DNA of 64,000 nt from Spinellus fusiger (Eukaryota; Mucoromycota; Mucoromycetes; Mucorales; Phycomycetaceae), in NCBI GenBank assembly GCA_025094145.1, contig JALLLS010000081.1:92761-156760 (forward strand), given 5' to 3'. Shown here one piece after another: positions 21,881 to 34,040 of the stretch. Numbering within the stretch: the stretch's first letter is position 1; every line of letters begins with the position of its first letter. The notes below the pieces were generated by a model. That model had not been told where the DNA came from, ran no database searches, and saw only the letters and a program-made list of their open reading frames with translations. A program made the position numbers and the translations under genes.

Positions 21881-24503
21881 CTATAGATCGTGACGAATAC
21901 TGACTATATCTAGACTACAAGGACATATCTCTTTGTTAGGAGAGGGAGGTGGGTTGGTGGAAGATAGAACGTCCGAGATATAGTCACACCGCTGTTCTGA
22001 TTTACCAGCACGTAAAGTACAAATGGCATTGGCACGACATTCTTCAGAATCACACAGTCTTGCTACTGGAGCAGAGCTAGAGCGGTATTTCCAGTAGGTA
22101 TCCAGGAGAGATGGGTCTGATACCATGGCCTCAGTTACATTATGCCACCATGCTGCTGTAAGGGGAGATTTGGCAGACAGAGGAGATAGAGGAGTAGTGA
22201 AGGCTTCTCTAGCAGAATACTCTTTCTCCCATACCTACACAAAGAAGAAGAGATAGAATGAGTAAAGAATATGCTGTACTATACTATACTATACTATACT
22301 GTACTATACTTCATTCTACTTACAGGCCCATATTTCCATTCTGATGATGCATTGAGTTGAGCATAGTACGTGATGGCATCATAGACTTCAAATGTGTCTG
22401 CATCTACTTTATAGATTCTAAGAATACCACAGAAAGAGAGTCAGTACACACATCCTATCAATATAAGAATAAATACGGTCTCTTACCTAAAAGCAGGATT
22501 TGTGTTGAGATAGGGCGTAACAGAGGGCGCAATATATACAGTAGAAATGGCATTGCTGGCTGTTTGTGTTTGATGTTTGTAAGAGACCTGGAATTCATCT
22601 CTGTACAAATGGTATTATGTATGAGTAAATAGGTCTAATGTGGGATTCTGTTCTTCACTCACTTGTGGGTATGTCCAAAGAATTGTCCAGCAATAACATG
22701 GGGTGAATACCTCTCTACAATCTGATGGTAGTAGTTGGAGTAGTCATGAAGACATGTCTCATCTCCTGGAGCAACATGACCCATAATCCACACACGCTCC
22801 TCTTCATCTTCTGATTGTTGTAGCTGGCGTACAAGCCAACTTAATATACCATTGGGATCCTATTGTAAAGAATCCTTAGTCCACAGCATCCCTTGTTCTT
22901 CACTGTAGTTTACTCCTTTACTCTCTTAACTTACATAGGTATGTGGATTCTCATACAGCCACCAATTGAGTGTATAACAAAAGTTGGTATTGAGACTGAT
23001 TAACTTGAGTCCCCTCACAGGTTTGACTGTATAGCTGCCACTATTTCTCTCTACTTGAGCCAGTGCTTCTGATCCTAACCAGCCCTTCCAACTCTCAGAC
23101 AGACTCTTATACAGCCACCTCATGTTCAAGTAGTTCTTGCTGGCCTCAATCTTAATCCTCGAGTGTTTGAGGGGGAATACATTGGTGGGGGCTGACTCAT
23201 GATTCCCCACAGAAGGATACAGCATGGTATTGATGAGTGGAAAAGAGTCAAAGTGGGCATGGAGTAATCTATAGGCATCGTCCTGTACTCCCTGTGTTTT
23301 GTTGATAGGAAGAGTAGACCATACTTCATGGGGTGGAAGATCTCCTGTAAGCATACCAAACGCAAGGTTGGGCTCTATGGTAGGGATGTATTCAAGCATG
23401 GATTCTATAAGACTGATGGGTGTATCACAGTTATAGGCACCTATAGAATAATAATAATAATAATAATAATAAACATTAGATTATTGCTATCTCTAGGCTA
23501 TTAGCACTTTACCCCATAATGAGGCAGGTGTTGTTATATTGCTGTAGTCTGTATAGGAAGATCTACAGCAAATGGGCTTATTGCATTGGACTTCTGACCC
23601 GGGCTACAGTAGAATGTATTATGTGAGTGGATCTATACTACTGTGTTCTGTCCTGTCACTTACTTCATAATAGGGATCGACATGCCAATCGCTCAATTGA
23701 ATAACCGATAGATAGCGGCCCTGCGATGACTTGAGAGTAGGACGAAGGGGTTTTGCTTTAGGAAACGAGATGTTCCACCGTAAGATATCTAACGAGTATC
23801 CGCTCGTTAATTCCCAAAAAGAAAAGAAATGCTTGACGGACTATATTCTGTTTGGGTTCATCCACTTACCAGGATAAGGACAGGCATTCAGAACAGCAGC
23901 ACATAGCAAGTGACCGTCTCTTCCAGACACATCCATTGTCTAGACACAAGACATTACTATACTGTAATGTACTGTACTGTACTGTACTATGTTATGCTAT
24001 ACTATATATTACACTGCACTGCACTACACTGCACTATACTACACTATACTACACTACACTATACAGCCAATGGCCTATGCCCTACCTTGATGACTTTGCG
24101 TAGAACAGGGGCTTGTTCTTCAATAGTGCCTTGACACTATAATTAAGTTAAGTTGTATTCTACACTACAGAATACTATAGAACACTGATCAATCTATTAC
24201 CACTTCATGGTCCACTTTATCCGTGCGTTGACATAATTTCACCAAGGAGTTAATCAACAAGGATTCTGATAAATAGGACATTCGCTTCACAACTTGCATG
24301 GCTGAGATACAAGAACTACACGACATGACAGGTGTCTGACTTTCAAACATCTGTTGGATGAGTAACTGTAACTGTGCCTCCTCCTGCTGTAGAGTGGTTG
24401 CCTGTGACAGCACAACTTGCTTCTGTGGAAAAGTATAGGCTTGTAAAGAGGATAGACTTGCAGCCACAAGTGCTGATAGTAAAAGAGCTGTTTTTGTCTT
24501 CAT
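21881..24503 (-). CDS. Secreted acid sphingomyelinase-like phosphodiesterase
   Basis: Hydrolyses sphingomyelin-type phosphodiesters; extracellular or vacuolar. A cleavable signal peptide (MKTKTALLLSALVAASLSSL, then QA) is followed by a saposin-like region with paired Cys (CSSCISAM, LCQRTDKVD). The metallophosphoesterase motifs are in order: QLSDWHVDPYYE (DxH), GMLTGDLPPHEVW (GD), YPSVGNHESAP (GNHE), VWIMGHVAPGDE and GQFFGHTHKDEF (GHxH). A C-terminal Cys-rich region (CDSEECRANAICTLRAG) completes the ASMase plan. At least seven introns are present, two with TATAC-type repeats and one with an AAT run. Fungal members may act on other lipids. Confidence 0.93.
22272..22307. repeat. (TATAC)n microsatellite in a sphingomyelinase intron
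   Basis: Tandem TACTA units with one TGTAC variant, between the VWEKEYSAR exon and the preceding exon. Confidence 0.85.
23443..23473. repeat. (AAT)n trinucleotide run in a sphingomyelinase intron
   Basis: About ten ATA/AAT units inside the intron downstream (on the gene strand upstream) of the CDTPISLIESML exon. Confidence 0.85.
23957..24064. repeat. Degenerate TGTAC/TACAC/TATAC pentamer array in a sphingomyelinase intron
   Basis: About 20 pentamer-like units (ACTGT, ACTAT, ACTGC, ACTAC) with drift. This is the longest of the three pentamer arrays in the window. Confidence 0.85.
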
Positions 24504-25164
24504 ATTGTATCAATACTAGGCACTAGAGAAAGGGAGAATGCTTATTTCCTTATACTGAGTCAATTTTTCTATGCTAAAAAGGAAGAAAAAGGGGTCTGTG
24601 AGTAGGAGAAATAGAAAACAAAATGTCAATTTTATGGGCAAAGAAAGGTGATAAGAGGAAACAACAAGGGAAAGTGGAAGAAGAGTCTCCCTTATTTTAT
24701 AGTCATGGGCAATTGATTTCCGCTGGATCACGCGCTGGTCTGTCAGTTGTTAGCACCAATGCACTTAGTATTATTTGTTTACTTAATTATTTACTTGATT
24801 ATTTCATAACAGACACTATTCCAGGAGTACAATTGAACTTTATTGCCGTAGAATGGAATAGAAAAGCAGTGTGCACTTTCTTCTGGGTGTGCAGTATTAG
24901 AGGCATATCCTGTGATACTAGGCAAACCAGAGCAGTTCGGAAGTGAGCCTAGAGAGCACACCACAGCAGTGAACATGATATTACTCACAATGAAGGATGA
25001 TGTTCAGTGAGTGGGTTGCTGTTGTTGTTGTTGTTGTTTTTGGCATAGTAGAGTCGTGTACTTTCTCCCTCAGCGTATCCAAGATAACGAGCTTAGTAGA
25101 ACACATCTAGTATAACAAATATAGTATAACAAATCTCTTTATTCATATAAAATGAGTCTATGGT
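24504..25164. other. Spacer upstream of the sphingomyelinase gene and downstream of RRP9
   Basis: Contains the sphingomyelinase promoter side and a (GTT)n run near 25018-25035. No supported gene. Confidence 0.5.
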
Positions 25165-27107
25165 TTAGCTGGATAGCGCCCGAATGCTCTTTAATTCAAC
25201 TACTTTTGTACAATTCTTAACACCCTTCAATCTCACCCACCGTCCCATCCTCAGCTCCTGACCCACACCTATCACTAATAGAGTACGATTGGAGGGAAAC
25301 ACAGTCTTCAACTGAAGACTATTGACTACACCCTTGACGGGAATCTGTGCCACTTGCTTTACGGATTTGTTATCACTGGCTAACTTCCAAATACGCACAA
25401 ATCCATCCCATGAACCAGACACAAACATATCCGAGTATCTCAGACTTGCCATGGCTGTAATCCAATAAGGAGTCTTGATATCTCCTTCTGATTCACTTTC
25501 TACCACTTGTAATCCATGACACACAGGCAGACTCATGATAGGCTTCTTGCGGTTAATGTCCCACAATGAAATGGCACTGTAGCATGTCAGTCACATTGTT
25601 GATTGCTGAAATAGCACTTACCCACTGTCACCTCCCGTCACAAATAGATCCTCATCCAGTTGTGCTAGGCAGTCCACAGATCCTTCTGTATAGGCTATTG
25701 ACTTTTCATTTTCAGTGATCTTTGTCGTCACTCCTCCTCTGTACACTAGCTGCGACTCCTCTACAATCTTCCATAGTCTGGCTGTTTTGTCGCGTCCACC
25801 TGTAGACATGCATCGCTCTCGTCCAAGGGTATCGATGGCTGTGATTTGGTCCTGGTGTCCAAACAATGTTTCTATATAGGTGCGCTCATCAATATTCCAT
25901 ACTTTGATGGTGCGGTCAAAGGATGCTGAGTAGAGTTGATTTGATCCTTTGCGAAATGCCAGTGCCTTATAATATCAACAGTTTCCCTTTCTCTTTAATA
26001 TATAGACAGACATAAACAAGTCCTACTTACTGAAACAGCATCCTTGTGGTGTGAAAAAGTAGAAATGCGCTCATTGTCCTTGATAGACCAGATGTTGAGG
26101 ATCTTGTCTTTGCCTCCACTGGCCAAATACTGGTTATCAGAACTAATGGCTAATGACAGAACATGGTCGGTGTGGCCCACAAAGTTCTTGACTCCCTTGC
26201 GTCCACCGGGAAATGTATGCAATTTCTTCATTGTACTAACATCCCCTAAACAAACACCATGAGTACTCTATCAAAAAAAGAGGTATTTGTCTGTTTACAT
26301 TTGATAATAGATCCATCTTTAGAGCCAGAGTATAAAATGGAACCATTTTCTGTGATGGCTACGGCAGTGACTGCCAGTTGATGTCCACGGTAGGTTGCGA
26401 GAGAAGACTCTTCTATGGCCGCATAATCAAACTACCAAGTCAGTCCATAAGGGTCTGTACACACTCACTCACCGAATCAGCAACACGTCGATGCAATCTA
26501 CCGGCAATCTCATCCTAACCACCATAGAAGCATAATGATTAATAAAAATAAATAAAAGATAAGGTGTAGTGGTGTAGTGTATAGTGTATCGTAGTATAGT
26601 GCGGTGTGGTGTGGTGTGGTATTGAACTCACCGCATCTTTCTTCAGACGGTCTGCAATCAAATCTCTGTCTAAATCTGCGGCATCAAATCCGTCTAATTC
26701 ATCTAGTGATAGAAGTCAGTGTCTGATATGACCAAGGAGCAGGTCGAGACCACTGTCATTCTCTTTCTTCTCTTCTCATTACCTTCTACACCTTCTTGTA
26801 TCTTTGTCAAATAGGCTTTAGCAAGACGCACACGCTTCTCTGCTGCTGTTTCTTCAATTTCCTCCTCAGAAGAGTCTTCATCCGACGCTATCAGATTCAT
26901 ATCGTCAATATTACTGGGCTCATTATCATCGTCGTCGTCGTCATTGTCGTCTTGAGTGTCTTTGGATTTTCTGTTGTTTTTTCTGTTGTTTTGTTGTGTG
27001 TTAGGCTGGACTCGCTGCTTTTTCACCAACGACACTTTTTTAGTTGGGGTGTGAGTGGAAGGTGTGTGTTTTCGTTTGCGTGCACTTGAAAAGAAAGCGT
27101 CAGGCAT
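25165..27107 (-). CDS. RRP9: U3 snoRNP WD40 protein Rrp9 (U3-55K)
   Basis: Nucleolar component of the U3 small nucleolar RNP, needed for 18S rRNA processing. The N-terminus is basic then acidic (MPDAFFSSARKRKHTPS; DDNDDDDDDNEPSNIDD), followed by EKRVRLAKAYLTKIQEG, DRDLIADRLKKDA and EIAGRLHRRVADS, the typical Rrp9 linker. WD repeats follow: YRGHQLAVTAVAITENGSIL, VKNFVGHTDHVLSLAISSDN, LASGGKDKILNIWS, LYSASFDRTIKVWN, LFGHQDQITAIDTLGRERCM, STGGRDKTARLWKI, LFVTGGDSG/AISLWDI, MFVSGSWDGFVRIWKLA. It has several short introns. It is divergent from ASA1 across a repeat-filled 1.4-kb spacer. Confidence 0.93.
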
Positions 27108-28536
27108 GATGGTGCGATGAACAAGCGAGAAAAGTGACTTGTTAAAAAAAAGAGAATCAATAAAAAAGAGAAAACAGAGCCTTCCCCTCTACTTCCACCC
27201 ACCCCACAAGCCACAAAACGAGTCACGGATTTTTTCACTACACACCCAAAGATTTTTAGGATATATAAGGAAATATCCTGAGAATAAAATCGCAATATTC
27301 TTATGATTGGCTAATGTGTTTGAAAAGGCCTTTTCGATATCTAAATAGTCAATTTCAAACTCTACTTACCTGTTTAAGCAGTGACGATTGACTTTGCAAT
27401 TAAAAAGTATAGAATTGGCTGTAAAGACAAGAAATAGAACAAGAATCACCCCAACATTACAACTCAGTCACTGAAATTCTTCTCTTAACATAATGTGTTA
27501 CCCATAAGCCCACAGTATTTGCAGCATAACATTGCTTGAGAAAGATGTATTACAGAACTTATAGAATTAACTCTAGTGGTCATTGTCCATAAAATAGAAC
27601 CAAATTCACTTACATTGAGAACAGTATAGACATTTATTGAATCAATATTTATAATCACCTCAACTGTCTCATTGTAACTAGTATTAACAGTGGTGCTTGA
27701 TGATTACAAAGTATTGCTTCTAATACTGTCCTTTAGGTCCAAGGCAGATAGAGTGTAAATTGTTTGACTTGTGAATTTTATGAGTGGAGACTAGTGTATA
27801 CACTATCAGAATAGAGAAAGATTATTATTTGTTTTGATAATCCCCTCCTTTTGCTATTTCTCACACTATCCATACAACTTAACACCTAAGTACCCGTCAA
27901 GATGAACATAAATGAACAAGGTAATGTTCTATTATTAAAAATTCAAGACAATAGAAGGAGGTGATAGACACTACCAAAGGCTATTCTAGTGATAAAAAGG
28001 TAAGCAGTGCCTTCATCTGGGCTTGATATCATTGTATTCCACAAGACACTCAATGTATTGTTATTAGACAAGTAAAGACTCTTCTCAAGTCAGTCTCAGG
28101 TGGTCTTCTATACTATCTAGGGTCTCTAAGGTATACTCCTGAGCATAGTTATCTATCTCCCAAGGATAAATCACAAGGATTTTAGGGTGTGGATTCTATT
28201 GCTATGAGGGAATGCACTTGGGCAGTATCTATAGTCATACTATACTATTAGCTATACTATTACAATAAACAATTTTATTCATAAACAATATATTCCATTG
28301 ATAATACAATTTGATAGCGAGGAACACTACAAAAAAAAATAATAAATGGTATACCCATAAACCTTTTGATTTTAAATAAAGTTCCATAAAAGGGCAAAAT
28401 ATTTTTGGACGTAAAAGGAAGGAGATATCACCGCCTAAAAGCCAGAAAAATCTCCTGGTGTGTAGGCGGAAGTAGGAAGGCGTCGGTGGGACTTGTTTTT
28501 TTGTTTTGTTTTGTTTTGTTTCTTTACTCTCTTGCC
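27108..28536. promoter_or_regulatory. Bidirectional intergenic region between RRP9 and ASA1
   Basis: Both genes start outward from this stretch, so it must hold both promoters. Most of it (about 27238-28386) is copy A of a dispersed repeat. The sequences next to each start are pyrimidine-rich, with a (TTTTG)n run before ASA1. No TATA box stands out. Confidence 0.5.
27238..28386 (-). repeat. Dispersed non-coding repeat R1, copy A
   Basis: The reverse complement of this stretch aligns over most of its length with 40598-42001. Shared blocks include the CACACCCAAA end, CCTTATATATCC, CACATTATGTTAA-like, GATATCATTGTATTCC, AGGTATACTCCTGAGCAT-like and AATCAAAAGGTTTATGG. No open frame is conserved. 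The end near 27238 reads TACACACCCAAAGATTTTTA. Confidence 0.75.
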
Positions 28537-30087
28537 ATGTCAGCACCTCCTGCTCCTAGTTATATCTTCCGTGGGCATGCAGCAGCTATCACTACATTAG
28601 TTTATTTTAATAAAGATGAATATTTGGTCTCAGGGTAATTTTCTACTGCTTCAATGAATAGACGTGTCTGTTGGTATTAAAAAAAAAGAGAGAAATGTCT
28701 TTCATAACCTATCAGTGATGCCAATGGCGTTATTATTATCTGGAGAATGAAAACACGTCGGCCTATACTGCAATGGAAGGCTCATAAAGAAAGTTGCTTG
28801 TGTGTGAGATTGTACCAAGACCGTCTTGTGAGGTAAACAAACCACAGGAGTCTATGGGCAAAATGCCTTTTATTTTTATTATATATATATCAAATAAGAG
28901 AGTCAATGGATTGGTCATTCCCATTGACTATTGTTTTTCTTCTTTTTCTTTTTCTTTTTCTTTTTCTTTTTCTTTTTCTTTTTCTTTTTCTTTTTCTTTT
29001 TCTTTTTCTTCTTCTTCTGCTGCTGCTGCCTGAGTAGCCAAGGAAGAGATGATACAGTGCATGTATGGAAGTTGTCTTTAGAGACACAAGAGACACAACC
29101 ACAGTGTCTGTTTTCTATTGCTTATGACTCCCTTAACTTTTGCCAACTCTCTTTACACACTGTCTGTAATACTGTCTGTAAGTCTGCTAATGAAAATATG
29201 CAATTTCCATTGGCAGAGTGTGAGTGGCTAACCCTCAGTAGCAGATCAAGTCTTGATTGCCTTTCCATCCCAAGGAGACACTTGTCTTGTCAGTAGCCAT
29301 TTCTGTTTCTACTTTCTACTTTCTTTTTACAATGCTTGTATTCACTTGTCACTTGCCATAGATCGATATTTATGATCTCTCTTGCCAGTCATGGCTCATC
29401 CGATCAGTGGGAAAAGACCAGCCCAACCTACATAGGAAAGGTCTGTGTATGGCTGTGCAAATTCTTGATGCACCAAGTAATTTAGAGCAATTATCTCTAC
29501 TCGTGGGCTATGAGGATGGTTCTGTTGCTAAGCTACTGTGTGATGTAACACAAAAAGTAACCTCCATTGCATGGGAGACAAAGTTACACAAGGAGCCTGG
29601 TAAGGCATGGTAGAAGATAAGAAAGTGATATTCCTACATAAATGGAAAAAAAGTCAACACTGTTGCGATGGTGATGACAGCTAGAAACTAACGTATTTAT
29701 TAGTACTTTCCATGGCAATCAACACAGATGCCACTTGGGCTATTTCTACCTCTGCTGACAATGAACTTGTCAAGTACTGTCTTTTAACAGGGACTGCTAT
29801 CTCCCATTCACTGAAAAAGAGTGGCATTTCTGCTGTAGCCATTCGATCCGATGATAAACTTATTGCTACTGCTGGTCATGATGGAAGGTAATACTGATAT
29901 CAAATAGATAGTAGCTAACCTGTAGTATAGGACTCGACTGTTCTCTTCTCAACTACGTCCATTGGCTGTTCTTGCCTGCCACCGCCAGAGTGTGTATGCG
30001 GCTGCCTTTGCCAGTGTGTTGAACAAAGACCATTGGCTTGTCTCTGGTGGAAAAGATGGACGTATCAGCTTATGGTCTATTTACTGA
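28537..30087 (+). CDS. ASA1: Asa1/GNB1L-like WD40 protein
   Basis: WD40 propeller resembling the ASTRA-complex subunit Asa1 (human GNB1L), implicated in biogenesis of PIKK kinases. Spliced exons read MSAPPAPSYIFRGHAAAITT, YFNKDEYLVSG, DANGVIIIWRMKTRRPILQW, CVRLYQDRLV/SQGRDDTVHV, IDIYDLSCQSWLIRSVGKDQ, LLVGYEDGSVAKLLCDVTQK, WAISTSADNELVKYCLL, SGISAVAIRSDDKLIATAGH, RTRLFSSQLRPLAVLACHRQ, and end WLVSGGKDGRISLWSIY. The truncated C-terminus right after the last GxDG.I.LW strand is typical of this family. One intron carries a 70-bp CTTTTT repeat just before its acceptor. Assignment to Asa1 rather than another small WD protein is moderately sure. Confidence 0.8.
28939..29010 (+). repeat. (CTTTTT)n hexanucleotide microsatellite at a 3' splice site
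   Basis: About twelve CTTTTT units followed by CTT and CTG runs lead directly to the TGAGTAG acceptor of an ASA1 intron, forming an unusually long polypyrimidine tract. Confidence 0.9.
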
Positions 30088-30656
30088 TTTAGTTAATTCT
30101 ATTTTGAACAACTGATAAGGATAAAAGGCCTATATTGATTTCAATGGCCGATGTGATAGGAAGAGCTTCGATTGACTGAAGATAGCTTATCTTGGGTACA
30201 TATACTTGGCAGTAACTGACTCATGGATTAATTTGGACATGTAGAACTTAAGGATAGAATGCTAATTAAGGGGGCAGAGACGTCATTAGAGGGATAAAAA
30301 CACATATTCATGGCTATCCCATCAGCCTACAATTTACTTAATAAAAGAGAATATTGAACATAAAACTCAATAGAGTTAGATACATATAAACAGTAGATAA
30401 TGTTTCTTTATTAAGTCAAATATACAATAAAATCCAGAGCAGTGCTCTATTATAAGAAGAAACAAAGATATGGTTTCACCGTAACATTGGTGGCATTGGT
30501 AGTCTAAAAACTAAGCCCACTCACCTATAAATTAATAGATTTGGAAGATTAGTAAATGAATAAATAGTCTCCTAACAGTTTCTTCTCTTCTAATACTCTT
30601 CTTCTTTTATACCTCTTTTTTATTTTATTTTATTTTATTTTATTTTAAATAGTATC
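30088..30656 (+). promoter_or_regulatory. AMT promoter region with GATA-factor-like sites
   Basis: HGATAR-type motifs are seen at 30113-30119 (TGATAAG), 30154-30159, 30180-30185 and 30187-30192 (a back-to-back AGATAGCTTATCT pair), and 30395-30400. In fungi, GATA factors control ammonium permeases under nitrogen limitation. AT-rich DNA gives some of these by chance. A (TTTTA)n tract lies just before the start codon. Confidence 0.4.
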
Positions 30657-32117
30657 ATGGACGCACCTAAAGCTCCACAATACAACCCAGGAGACATCGC
30701 ATGGGTCCTTGTGAGCTCTGCCCTTGTCTGGATCATGATTCCAGGCATTGGCTATTTCTACTCTGGTATGGCGAGATCCAAGAACGCACTCTCTCTTATT
30801 ATGTGCAGTGTTCTTTCACTTGTCATTGTCAGTGTACAAGTAAGTTGAACCATGTCCATACAATGTGTCTTTTTATTTACTGATCTGTCATTTTACAAGT
30901 GGTTTATATGGGGCTACAGTTTAACCTTTAGTAAAACAGCCAGTCTTTTCATCGGCAACCTCGACAACGCCTTCTTGCGTGGCGTATTAGGAGAACCTTC
31001 AGTCGGAAGCTCAGCAGTGCCCGACCTTGTCTTTTGTATTTTCCAGTGTATGTTTGCTGCACTTACACCTGCACTTGCAATCGGATCCGCCGCTGAACGT
31101 GGAAGACTCTTACCTATGATCATCTTTATCTTCATCTGGTCTACTCTTGTGTATGATGTGCTTGCCTGCTGGACATGGAATCCCAATGGATGGAGTTTCA
31201 TTCTTGGTACTCTTGACTATGCAGGAGGAACCCCTGTTCATATTTCCAGTGGATTCTCCAGTCTTGCCTATGCTCTTGTCCTTGGTAAAAGACAAGGTCA
31301 CGGAAGCATTCGTCAAGCACAAGAATTCAAGCCCCACAACATGTCTAATGTTATTCTTGGTACTGCCTTTTTGTGGTTTGGTTGGTTTGGTTTCAACGGT
31401 GGTTCTGGTCTTGCTAGCAACTTGAGAGCTGCTATGGCTTGTGTGGTCACCAACCTTGCTGCTGCTGTCGGCGCCATCACATGGATGTGTATTGATTACC
31501 GTGCAGAACGAAAATTCTCTGCTTTGGGTTTCTGTTCGGGTGCTGTAGCTGGACTTGTCGCCATTACACCGGCTGCTGGATTTGTAGGCCCTGGACCTTC
31601 TGTGGCCATCGGATTCCTTGGTGCTGTCCTTTGTAACAGAGCCGTGTACCTTAAACACTGGTTGAACTACGACGATGCCCTTGATGTCTTTGCTCTTCAC
31701 GGTGTGGGTGGCTATGTTGGAAGTGTACTGACTGGTATTTTTGCTGAGTCATACATTGCTGCTTTGGATGGTAGCACTGTGATTGCTGGAGGATGGTTGA
31801 ATGGACACTGGGCTCAGGTTGGATACCAACTTGCTGATGCTAGTGCCGGTGCTGCATGGTCTTTCTTTGTCACCTATCTTATCTTAATTATCATGGATAA
31901 GATTCCTGGATTGTCTTTACGTGTCGATACAGAGACTGAAATCCGTGGTTTGGATGCAGCAGAGATTGGTGAAGTGGCTTATTATCATGTAGACAAGGTC
32001 ATCACTGTAAACCCCAATGGTGAACAGACAGTTGTAAAAGAACAAGTAAAGCAAGTCTTCCTCCAGGATCATCCTCAGGGACACCAGACTGAGCCCCAAG
32101 ACATGAGCAGCCGTTAA
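30657..32117 (+). CDS. Ammonium transporter (Mep/Amt/Rh family)
   Basis: Plasma-membrane NH4+ permease of 466 residues from two exons (30657-30839, 30900-32117; 60-bp intron). It starts with the family's extracellular N-terminus and first helix (GDIAWVLVSSALVWIMIPGI, GYFYSGMARSKNALSLIM). The pore motifs follow: WFIWGYSLTFS, FAALTPALAIGSAAERGRLL, twin pore histidines H175 (TPVHISSGFSSLAYALVLGK) and H328 (VFALHGVGGYVGSVLTGIFA), FGWFGFNGGSGLASN. The cytosolic tail carries the conserved DTETEIRGLDAAEIGEVAYY block involved in trimer gating. The length is normal and all key residues are present, so it should be active. Regulation is likely nitrogen-dependent through GATA factors, as inferred from the promoter. 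Confidence 0.97.
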
Positions 32118-34040
32118 ATCCATAGATCAGTATCTATAAACCAGTGTCTATAAAACAATATCTATTTACCTTTCTATATTTTCTCCCCTATAGTCATTCT
32201 TATCATCATCTGTTTACTCATCCTATTTACTCATGTTCTAGCTGCTTTTTTTCTTCTAATATAAGTATACATTGATAACTCTGGAGAAAAAGAAAATTCT
32301 TATTCATATAACAGACTAGTTTATCAATAAAAACTGATAATACCACCAAAAAGAATCCCATATAAAATAATAGTATTCTCATTTTGATTTATGTGTAGCT
32401 TTTAGTTATCTGCTTACTACCATAATTGACCATAATTCTAGTTTTATACATTCTAGATCTATAATAGACTTTAAAACTTCTATTGTTGAACAAGAATATG
32501 TTTATATTTGTATCAATACACTGTTTCTGGAAACGCTTCGTATTTTCTCAGAGAAAAGATTGTACAACCTTACAAGTTCTTCTTGTACAGCTGTGTATTC
32601 TTTTAGAGGCTCTTTATTTAAACAAGTCTATAGTTTAAAATATAAATATCAGAAGAATCCTTAAAAATCCTCCAAATAGACTGTGCCCATTTCTATTATT
32701 ATTTTATGTTTATAATATTTTTCAGAAAAAAGTTGAGGGTATTTTCAAAAAAGCGTGTTAGCAACTTTATTTGTAAATAGCTTGGTGGGCTTGTATGCAT
32801 ATTTCCAAGCTGAGAAAGGTAACTCGGGATTTGGAATAAACGGATTATTTATATGGGTTGCTTTTTATGTAATAAGGCTATCATGTTTTCCCAGTCAGAC
32901 CTCTCAGTGCGACGTATGACTGCATAAAAGATGCTTAATAAAAAGTGTCTTATACAAAAAAAAAATGTAATAAGGCTACATAATGTTTGTAATTAATTTG
33001 ATAAATATGCAAAAATCCTTGAACTTCAATTCTGGGTTGCTCTTTTAATTAATATGTGCATAAATGTTTGTTATTGCTTATTATTATAATAAATATAATA
33101 TAGAATCAGCTAAAAAGAACTGCCTTCTCTCTCGAGACGTGACTATCAGGAGAAGGACAGTCATGGGAGAACAAGTACACCATGGCACTCCCTTGTGCTA
33201 TGGTAGAAAAGCTATATAACTAGAATAATAAGATATGAATAAAGTTGTTGGATCTTGGTATCTTTGAAGTGGTTGTGTCTGTTAGTAGTATTCTTGCAGT
33301 AGATATCCGTGAAGTCTGAGCCGTTTCCTTATTCTCCATTGCTTGGTTCCTGTCTGAAATTCATCTTGCTGCTGTAGCTGATCCAATTACAAGAATCTAT
33401 AGCGTCCTGCATTGCCCATTCATACTCTCTTTGTTAAGTACCCTCCTAGTATCTTAACACTTCGACATAATTGTGTTGTAGACAACTCTTTCGCGAGCTC
33501 TACTAATCTCTTTTATTTTAAAGTGCCCTTATTATAATAGTTATAATAATATTCTTATTTAATGGTATTAATTTTCTAAAACACTTACAAAAGAAGGTTA
33601 CAACAGTGTAGCATACTTAGTCATTGTGATTAAATCGACTATCAATAACATATCTTGTATTTACGCTCATTGTGTATTAAATACAAAGTATTCTGTTATT
33701 TACAATATACCGAGTTTTTTACTTGAAAAACACGACATAGTATTTTTGTTTAAAATAGTAGAAACAGATGACTTAGTGTAAGAGTATGAGAGTTCAATTC
33801 CTATTAGACTAAGATGGAATCCATTGAAAACACAAAAAATTATGTTTCTATAAATGTAGTGAAGTTGTTTCTCGTGGAGATGGGATGCCATACATGAAAG
33901 CTCGCCTATAGATTTGTTCCCAAAACCAAACGCGTATATGTAAGGTTCAGCTGGGCTTATAAACAATCTTATTACTCGTAAATTGTGATATTTTATGATT
34001 TAGTTTGATGAGTTCTCCTGTTAGCCTACAATTGATACAG
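32118..34040. other. AT-rich gene-free stretch after the ammonium transporter
   Basis: No supported gene. AATAAA-like signals for the transporter lie near 32323. Around 33110-33300 a TATA-like CTATATAAC and an AATAAA suggest a possible solo LTR, but no terminal duplication was found. The left LINE target-site copy is at 34025-34040. Confidence 0.5.

Noticed and set aside
28890..29102. Arg/Lys-repeat and Phe-repeat open frames
   Set aside because: Products of the (CTTTTT)n repeat in an ASA1 intron, read on either strand.
33110..33500. Possible solo LTR with TATA-like and AATAAA signals
   Set aside because: No terminal TG...CA pair with a short duplicated target could be identified and no second copy was found.
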